64,000 bases of DNA from Corynebacterium sp. KPL1814 (GTDB lineage Bacteria > Actinomycetota > Actinomycetes > Mycobacteriales > Mycobacteriaceae): positions 62,001 through 126,000 of the forward strand of contig NZ_KI515777.1 in NCBI RefSeq assembly GCF_000478175.1, written 5' to 3'. Below, in pieces: positions 55,955 to 61,272 of the stretch (positions within the stretch are counted from its first letter, which is position 1; every line of letters starts with the position of its first letter). A model generated the notes under the pieces. It was not told the DNA's origin, made no database searches, and was given only the letters and a program-made list of their open reading frames with translations. The translations under genes and the position numbers were made by a program.

Positions 55955-56785
55955 ATGGAAATTTTTCGGGGGAAAAGTGCCGCTCAGCAAGCGGTACGAC
56001 ACGGCGCCGTCCGGATTGCGAACGGCTTCTGCTTGTCAGAGGAGCCGACGCCGAACCAGCTCGCACGCATCATGAGCGAGCAATGGCCGGATTGCGCGCT
56101 CGACGGCTACTCGGCGGCGCTCAAGCACGTCGAAAAGCCGCTGCACTTTCCGCTGGAGTTCCTGCGCAGCTCATCGCTGCCGTCGAGTAAGTACTTCACT
56201 TCACGCCGCGCCCGGCCGAAGGGCGCGTTGACCTGGGACGGCGTCACCGTATGCAATCCACTGCAGGCGGTCGAGGCGATGCCGGAGGATGATGCGGTCG
56301 CCTTCCTCGAGGACTTTTACTCCGGCAAGGATGGGGTCAGCCGGCTGGAGCTGAATAAGCTGGACTACCAGCGGTTTCCGCGGCCGGTAAAGCGCGCCCT
56401 GGACAGGGCAATCATCGGCACGGATAGCGTGCCGGAGCGCCAATTAACGCGCGCCCTCGCGCCGCATTTCACGGTGCAAAACAACATAAAAATAGGCCCC
56501 TACCACTGGGATCTGGTGATTGAGGAGCACAAGATAGCCATCGAGGTCGATGGCTACGCCTACCACCGGGGCGAAAACCGCCGCCAGTTTGAGTTGGACA
56601 GGCACAAGCTTAACGATGCCGTCCATCGCGGCTGGAAGCCCCTCCACTTCACCGCGACGACGATTGACCACTACCCGGATTTCGTGGTGCAGCAGGTACT
56701 GGCCACGGCGAAGAATAAGCGGCCCTTTGCGCGGCCGCCGTGGCAGTGGCACCGCTTGTGGAGGCATGAAGGCGCGCGGCGCTGA
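55955..56785 (+). CDS. AbiEi-like protein with C-terminal Vsr/DUF559-type nuclease domain
   Basis: 276 residues from ATG 55955. The N-terminal 190 residues follow the order of AbiEi-type proteins of actinobacteria ('ALDGYSAALKHVE', 'GVTVCNPLQAVEAMPEDDAVAFLEDF'). The C-terminus (about 195-276) is a PD-(D/E)xK-like fold: 'HWDLVIEEHKIAIEVDGYAYHRGENRRQFELDRHK' region with the Asp, Glu-Val-Asp core and a trailing His, as in Vsr endonuclease relatives. Such genes are scattered accessory genes in actinobacteria, sometimes labelled type IV antitoxin-like. No toxin partner is adjacent. GC and repeats around it suggest acquired DNA. Confidence 0.7.
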   Translation: MEIFRGKSAAQQAVRHGAVRIANGFCLSEEPTPNQLARIMSEQWPDCALDGYSAALKHVEKPLHFPLEFLRSSSLPSSKYFTSRRARPKGALTWDGVTVCNPLQAVEAMPEDDAVAFLEDFYSGKDGVSRLELNKLDYQRFPRPVKRALDRAIIGTDSVPERQLTRALAPHFTVQNNIKIGPYHWDLVIEEHKIAIEVDGYAYHRGENRRQFELDRHKLNDAVHRGWKPLHFTATTIDHYPDFVVQQVLATAKNKRPFARPPWQWHRLWRHEGARR

Positions 56786-56898
56786 AGCAAAGCTGGCGCA
56801 ACAGCTGACCAGCGCAAAGTCTGGCACAGGCCCAGCCTGGCCAGAGCCTGGGCTAGGGCCAAGCCCGGGCACAGGGCGAGCTAAGCTCAGGAAACCGG

Positions 56899-58299
56899 TT
56901 ATTCCTTGCGGCGGCCGCTGCGGAGAACGTGGCCGCGCAGGGGCTCGACGAGCGCGATGGCGAGGAAGGTCACCGCCCAACCCACGGCGAGGAAGCTGAA
57001 GGAAATGAGGAGCCGCCCGGCGAGGTCGACGCCTTCTTCCCAAACGGTGCTAAAAAACATCAGGCCGGCGATGCCGCCGCCGAAGAGGAAGCCGAAGAGG
57101 CTGAGCGCGACGATGGGTCCCATCACGGCGAGGGTGTTCGTGCGGAATTGGAAGCGGCGCGGCACGCCCATCAGGTCGAGGGAGCGGATAAGTTCCTTGT
57201 CCTCGAAGGCGGACGATACTTGGCCGAGGAAGATGGACATGCTGGTCAGCGCGAAGCCGAAGAGCAAGGTCAGGACGACCCCGGTGGAGACGTCTCGGAA
57301 CATGATGCCCGTTTCTTGTTCTTCCTTCATCGCGGTGGCAAGCGCATCGGTGCCCATGGGCGCGCCCAAGAGGAAGCCGGCGAGGAAGCCGAAGAAGCCG
57401 ATGGCCGCGCTTTGTCGCCAGGCGCGGCGGGCGTTGACGTTGACGCGCTGGCAGGCCACGAGGTGTGCGGTGCCGGGGAGCAAAGCCAAAAGGCGGGCGC
57501 CGATTTGCAGGAGGTAGGGCGCGACCAGGTTGATGCTCATGACCACCGCGAAGAGCACGACGGCCACGGAGATTTCGGGTGCGCCGGATTTGCCTTTGAG
57601 CAGGGCACCGCCGACGGTGACGATGAGGAGGAAGGCGATGAGGCGCCACCATCTGAAAGCGGCGGGCATCTGGCGCTTGGCCACGCCGAGGGGGCTGACG
57701 CGCACGCGCCGCATGCCGGCAAGGGCCGCGGCGAGGGCGAGGAGGAAGAGGACTGCGGCCACCGCGAGGTATCCCCACCAGGGCAGGATGATTTCCTCAA
57801 AGGCGACGGGGCGGTCCTGGAATTTCACGTGCGTGAAGACCGGGGCGATGAGCACGCTGACGAGCCAGCCGAGCACAATGCCGATGAGGGCTTGGATGCC
57901 GGTCTCGACGGCGGCCATGCGCTCAACTTGGTGGGAGCTTAGGCCCAGAAGGCGGAGGGTGGACAGGCGCTGTTCCCTGCCGGAGGCGCCGAGGACGGCG
58001 GCCTGCGCGGTCAGGTTAAACAGGGCGGGAACGATGAAAGCGCAAGCCATGAGCGCGAGGACGAACCAGGGCAGGAAGTAATCTTCCGGGGTGTCTCCGG
58101 CAGCGGCGCGCAGGGCGGGCACGGCGGATTCTGGGTGGTGGGCGCGCTGCCAGAACATCCAGGTGCCGCCGGCGACGAGAAAGGCGATGGCAGAACCCAG
58201 CGTCAGGCTCACGATGGCCAGCACGCTGACAATGCCCGCACCGGAGCGGGCGCGGACGGATTCGCGCTGGAGGCCAAGGACTAGGGTCGCGGTATTCAT
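56899..58299 (-). CDS. ABC transporter permease, FtsX/MacB-like
   Basis: 466 residues with about 8-9 hydrophobic segments and a FtsX-like core twice ('FNLTAQAAVLGASGREQRLSTLRLLGLSSHQVERM' region and the C-terminal 'DKELIRSLDLMGVPRRFQFRTN' region). It pairs with the overlapping ATPase gene. This class exports peptides or lipids or acts as a mechanotransmitting sensor in antibiotic-peptide resistance. The overlap with the ATPase is 4 bases (ATGA type). The short gap to the right-hand nuclease gene (56786-56898) holds only GC-rich, repeat-like sequence. Confidence 0.85.
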   Translation of the reverse strand: MNTATLVLGLQRESVRARSGAGIVSVLAIVSLTLGSAIAFLVAGGTWMFWQRAHHPESAVPALRAAAGDTPEDYFLPWFVLALMACAFIVPALFNLTAQAAVLGASGREQRLSTLRLLGLSSHQVERMAAVETGIQALIGIVLGWLVSVLIAPVFTHVKFQDRPVAFEEIILPWWGYLAVAAVLFLLALAAALAGMRRVRVSPLGVAKRQMPAAFRWWRLIAFLLIVTVGGALLKGKSGAPEISVAVVLFAVVMSINLVAPYLLQIGARLLALLPGTAHLVACQRVNVNARRAWRQSAAIGFFGFLAGFLLGAPMGTDALATAMKEEQETGIMFRDVSTGVVLTLLFGFALTSMSIFLGQVSSAFEDKELIRSLDLMGVPRRFQFRTNTLAVMGPIVALSLFGFLFGGGIAGLMFFSTVWEEGVDLAGRLLISFSFLAVGWAVTFLAIALVEPLRGHVLRSGRRKE

Positions 58300-58991
58300 G
58301 GCTGCACCCCCAGGCGGCGGTCATCGTGAATGATGCCGTCGCGGATTTCCACGCGGCGCTGCATCCAGTCCGCCACCTTGGGGTCGTGGGTGACCATGAC
58401 GAGGCTGGCGCCGGATTGGCGCACGGTGGTGGTCAGCATCTGCATGACCTCGTGGCCGGTGGCTTGGTGGAGGGCGCCGGTGGGTTCATCGGCAAAGATG
58501 ACGCCGGGGTTGGCCACGAGGGCGCGGGCGATGGTCACGCGCTGGGCCTGGCCGCCGGAGACTTGGGCGGGCCGGCGGTCCGCGAGATCGCCGAGCCCCA
58601 GTTGGTCGAGCAGCGACAGCGCCTTTGCGCGGGCCGCACGTCGGCCTAGACCGTTGAGCATCGCGGGCAGTGCCACATTGTCCAGGTTGGTCAGCTCCGG
58701 CAAAAGCTGGCCGTCTTGGAAGACGAAGCCGAAGTGGCGGAGGCGGGTGCGGGAGCGGGCGGCATCGGAAAGCGTGGAAATGACTTCGTCACCGAAGCTT
58801 ACGCTGCCGTCGGTGGGCGTGAGCACGCCGGACATGCAGTGCAGCAGCGTGGACTTGCCGGAGCCGGAGGGCCCCATGATGGCGACGAGCTCGCCAGGGG
58901 TGATGTCTAGGGTGATGCCGGCCAGCACGGGGCCGCCGCCGAAATCCTTCGTGATGTCGTGGAGGGAAAGTGTCTGTGTCATGCTGTTCAT
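58296..58991 (-). CDS. ABC transporter ATP-binding protein (MacB/LolD type)
   Basis: 231 residues; ATG 58982 is an equally possible start. Walker A 'GPSGSGKST', Q-loop 'FVFQDGQLLPELT', signature 'VSGGQAQRV' and Walker B 'VIFADEPTGAL' are intact and of the LolD/MacB subtype. It powers the FtsX-like permease. It is divergent from a two-component system, a layout in which the regulator usually controls the transporter. Confidence 0.92.
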   Translation of the reverse strand: MNSMTQTLSLHDITKDFGGGPVLAGITLDITPGELVAIMGPSGSGKSTLLHCMSGVLTPTDGSVSFGDEVISTLSDAARSRTRLRHFGFVFQDGQLLPELTNLDNVALPAMLNGLGRRAARAKALSLLDQLGLGDLADRRPAQVSGGQAQRVTIARALVANPGVIFADEPTGALHQATGHEVMQMLTTTVRQSGASLVMVTHDPKVADWMQRRVEIRDGIIHDDRRLGVQP

Positions 58992-59076
58992 TTCACCGTG
59001 CCGGGCGCGCTATTCCTACAGCGCTAAGGATACTTTCCGGGTAGTGCTAGCTTTACCCCTGCCCGGGGCGCGCGAT

Positions 59077-59082
59077 TAGGCT
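59077..59082 (+). promoter_or_regulatory. -10 hexamer, leaderless histidine kinase gene
   Basis: TAGGCT lies 7 nt before GTG 59090. The divergent gap (58992-59089) also contains a partial dyad AGCGCTA / TAGTGCTAG around 59020-59050, a candidate response-regulator site. Confidence 0.45.
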
Positions 59083-59089
59083 TGGGGGC

Positions 59090-59788
59090 GTGTTTTTCAG
59101 CAAGAAGCAGGCCACCAGCAATGAGGAGCGGCAGGCGCGGGTCATCGCGGAGCTGACGGCCTCGCGCCGCGCGATTGCGGATGCCTACGAGGTGGAGCGC
59201 GCCCGCATCGAGCGGGATCTGCACGATGGCGCGCAGCAATATTTGGTGGCGGCAAGCATGAAGCTGGGCGAGGCCCTTCTCGATGCCACCGGCGCCGAGG
59301 CCGAGCTGCTGGAGGCCGCGAAGCGGGACGTGGATCGCGGCCTGCGCTCGCTGCGCGCGACGGTGCACGGCATTCACCCGCAGGTCCTCCAGGATCACGG
59401 TTTGGTCGCCGCGCTTGCCGATGCCGCCTCCGCCCACGGCCCCCACGTCAGCGTCTACGCCCCACACCCGTTGCCGCAGCTTTCCGCCAGCGTACTGGCC
59501 TGCGGTTATTTCTTCGGTACCGAGGCGCTGACCAATGCCGCGAAACACGCGCCGGGCGCGCCGGTCTCGGTGCTCATCACCTCGGATGCGGCGCTGCATA
59601 TCTCGGTGGTGGATGAGGGCCCGGGCGGAGCGCGGGTGGAGCCGGGGCGCGGGCTTTCCGGCATGGCCGAGCGGCTGGCGGCCTTTGGCGGGGAGATGTC
59701 GCTGTCCTCGCCGGAAGGCGGCCCAACGCGGGTAAGGTGCACGATTCCGCTCCTCTTGGAGCGTGGGCAGACGGGAGTATCAGCATGA
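59090..59788 (+). CDS. Cytosolic NarL-type histidine kinase without sensor domain
   Basis: 232 residues starting with GTG. The HisKA_3 domain carries the phospho-acceptor His45 ('ERDLHDGAQQYL'), and a HATPase_c domain ends with 'GRGLSGMAERLAAFGGEM'. There is no transmembrane helix or recognisable input domain; only 30 residues precede the H-box helix. Members of this family usually have membrane sensors, so the signal must come from the cytosol or from a partner such as the divergent ABC transporter. The stop overlaps the regulator ATG (ATGA). Confidence 0.85.
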   Translation: MFFSKKQATSNEERQARVIAELTASRRAIADAYEVERARIERDLHDGAQQYLVAASMKLGEALLDATGAEAELLEAAKRDVDRGLRSLRATVHGIHPQVLQDHGLVAALADAASAHGPHVSVYAPHPLPQLSASVLACGYFFGTEALTNAAKHAPGAPVSVLITSDAALHISVVDEGPGGARVEPGRGLSGMAERLAAFGGEMSLSSPEGGPTRVRCTIPLLLERGQTGVSA

Positions 59789-60453
59789 GTGGATTGAGGA
59801 TTGTGATTGCGGATGACTCCGCGATCCTACGCGAGGGCCTTGCCGGGCTCTTGGAGCGCCGCGGCCACGAGGTCCTGGGCAGGGCGGGAACGGCGGTGGA
59901 GCTGGAGGGGGTCATCGGCAAGCTGAGTGCCCAGTTGCCGGATGTGGTGATAACGGATGTGCGCATGCCACCGGAGATGGGCGATGATGGGCTGAAGGCG
60001 GCGGTGGCGCTGCGCCGCGCCTATCCGGGCCTGCCGGTGATGGTGCTATCGCAGTACGTGGCGCCGGCGTATGCGGTAGCGCTCTTTGATTCCCCGGATG
60101 CGGGCACCGGGTACCTGCTTAAGGATCGCGTCTCTGGGGTGCGCGATTTCCTGGCCAGCCTCGAGGTGGTGGCCCAGGGCGGCACGGTCATCGATCCGAC
60201 GGTGGCGCAGGCACTCATGCGCTCTGGGCGCAGCGGGTTGGGCGAGCTCAGCCCCCGCGAGCGCGAGGTCCTGGAGCTCATGTCGCGCGGGAAGTCCAAT
60301 AAGGACATCGCCGCCGAGCTGATGCTCTCGGGCGCTGCGGTGGCCAAGCACGTCTCCAATATCTTTACCAAGCTGCGCCTGGACCCCAGCGAGGATAACC
60401 GCCGCGTGAAGGCAATCTTGCAGTATCTGTCCGCGGCCACCTACGGCGGCTAG
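59785..60453 (+). CDS. NarL/LuxR-type response regulator
   Basis: 222 residues from ATG 59785, which overlaps the kinase stop. The receiver has Asp10/Asp11 and phospho-acceptor Asp58 ('VVITDVRMPP'). The C-terminal HTH is 'LSPREREVLELMSRGKSNKDIAAELMLS'. It should be phosphorylated by the preceding kinase and bind DNA as a dimer, most probably at the divergent ABC promoter. Confidence 0.92.
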   Translation: MSGLRIVIADDSAILREGLAGLLERRGHEVLGRAGTAVELEGVIGKLSAQLPDVVITDVRMPPEMGDDGLKAAVALRRAYPGLPVMVLSQYVAPAYAVALFDSPDAGTGYLLKDRVSGVRDFLASLEVVAQGGTVIDPTVAQALMRSGRSGLGELSPREREVLELMSRGKSNKDIAAELMLSGAAVAKHVSNIFTKLRLDPSEDNRRVKAILQYLSAATYGG

Positions 60454-60464
60454 CGCGCGGCACG

Positions 60465-60470
60465 TAGACT
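60465..60470 (+). promoter_or_regulatory. -10 hexamer, leaderless rhodanese gene
   Basis: TAGACT lies 7 nt before the ATG at 60478, with no ribosome site. Confidence 0.5.
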
Positions 60471-60477
60471 GCGGGGT

Positions 60478-60774
60478 ATGCAAAACGTACAGCCAACCGA
60501 AGTTCCAGCAGGCGCGCAGCTTATCGATGTGCGCGAAAACGACGAATGGGCCACCGTGCATGCGGAGGGCGCCACCCATATTCCCATGAGCGAGATAACG
60601 GGTCGCATCCAGGAAATCGATCCGGACCGCGATATTTATGTGATTTGCCACCTAGGCGGGCGCAGCGCGCAGGTCTGCAAGTATTTGGAGAACTCCCTGG
60701 GCTGGGACGTTATTAATGTTGAGGGCGGCACCGATAAGTGGGAAGCGGATGGCCTGCCCGTCGTTCGCAATTAA
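60478..60774 (+). CDS. Single-domain rhodanese-like protein
   Basis: 98 residues. The active-site loop 'CHLGGRSAQ' with its cysteine and the preceding 'LIDVRENDEW' define a GlpE-like rhodanese. It can carry a persulfide sulfur in the cytosol. The natural acceptor is unknown. It has its own promoter and is not obviously linked to its neighbours. Confidence 0.9.
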   Translation: MQNVQPTEVPAGAQLIDVRENDEWATVHAEGATHIPMSEITGRIQEIDPDRDIYVICHLGGRSAQVCKYLENSLGWDVINVEGGTDKWEADGLPVVRN

Positions 60775-60799
60775 TTGGCCTTTACCCATCTTTTGAGAT

Positions 60800-60805
60800 T
60801 ATGAT
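60800..60805 (+). promoter_or_regulatory. -10 hexamer, leaderless MarR gene
   Basis: TATGAT lies 6 nt before the ATG at 60812. This promoter probably drives the MarR gene and the synthetase gene together. Confidence 0.55.
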
Positions 60806-60811
60806 GATGGT

Positions 60812-61270
60812 ATGGCTTCCACTAATAATTCTGGCATACCAACCTCCCTGCTCGAATCCCCGTCCTTCCAGCTAGAGCGCCTGCGCCGTCGCACCCGCGA
60901 TGGCGTCGAGGTGGCTCTGCAGACCAAGCAGACGACCATCCGCGAGTTCTGGGTGCTTACCTGCCTCGTCGAGGCGGATGCCGCCTCCCAGTCCTTCCTG
61001 TCTGAGACCTTGGCCATCGATGCCTCCGATATGGTGCGGCTTATTGATGCCCTCGAGGAGCGCGGCTGGGCCAAGCGCGAGCGCGATCCCAAGGACCGCC
61101 GCCGCCAGATCGTGGCGTGCACCAAGAAGGGCACCAAGACCCACAAGGACTTGGCGGAGCTCGTCGCCAACGCCGAGGATGACGCGCTCGACGTATCCAC
61201 CAATAAGCAGCTCAAGCACCTGCGCAAGCTGGCCAAGGCCATCATCGCCGCAGACGAGGACGAGGCATAA
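60812..61270 (+). CDS. MarR-family transcriptional regulator
   Basis: 152 residues with a winged helix ('LSETLAIDASDMVRLIDALEERGWAKRERDPKDRRRQIV'), the MarR recognition helix and the wing Asp-x-Arg. It probably represses its own operon and is released by a small ligand. The gap to the synthetase start is 2 bases, so the two are one unit. Basic C-terminal helices provide the dimer interface. Confidence 0.88.
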   Translation: MASTNNSGIPTSLLESPSFQLERLRRRTRDGVEVALQTKQTTIREFWVLTCLVEADAASQSFLSETLAIDASDMVRLIDALEERGWAKRERDPKDRRRQIVACTKKGTKTHKDLAELVANAEDDALDVSTNKQLKHLRKLAKAIIAADEDEA

Positions 61271-61272
61271 GC

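Noticed and set aside
55955..56785. A complete type IV toxin-antitoxin pair
   Set aside because: No AbiEii-like nucleotidyltransferase toxin is adjacent, and the C-terminus of this protein is a nuclease fold instead.
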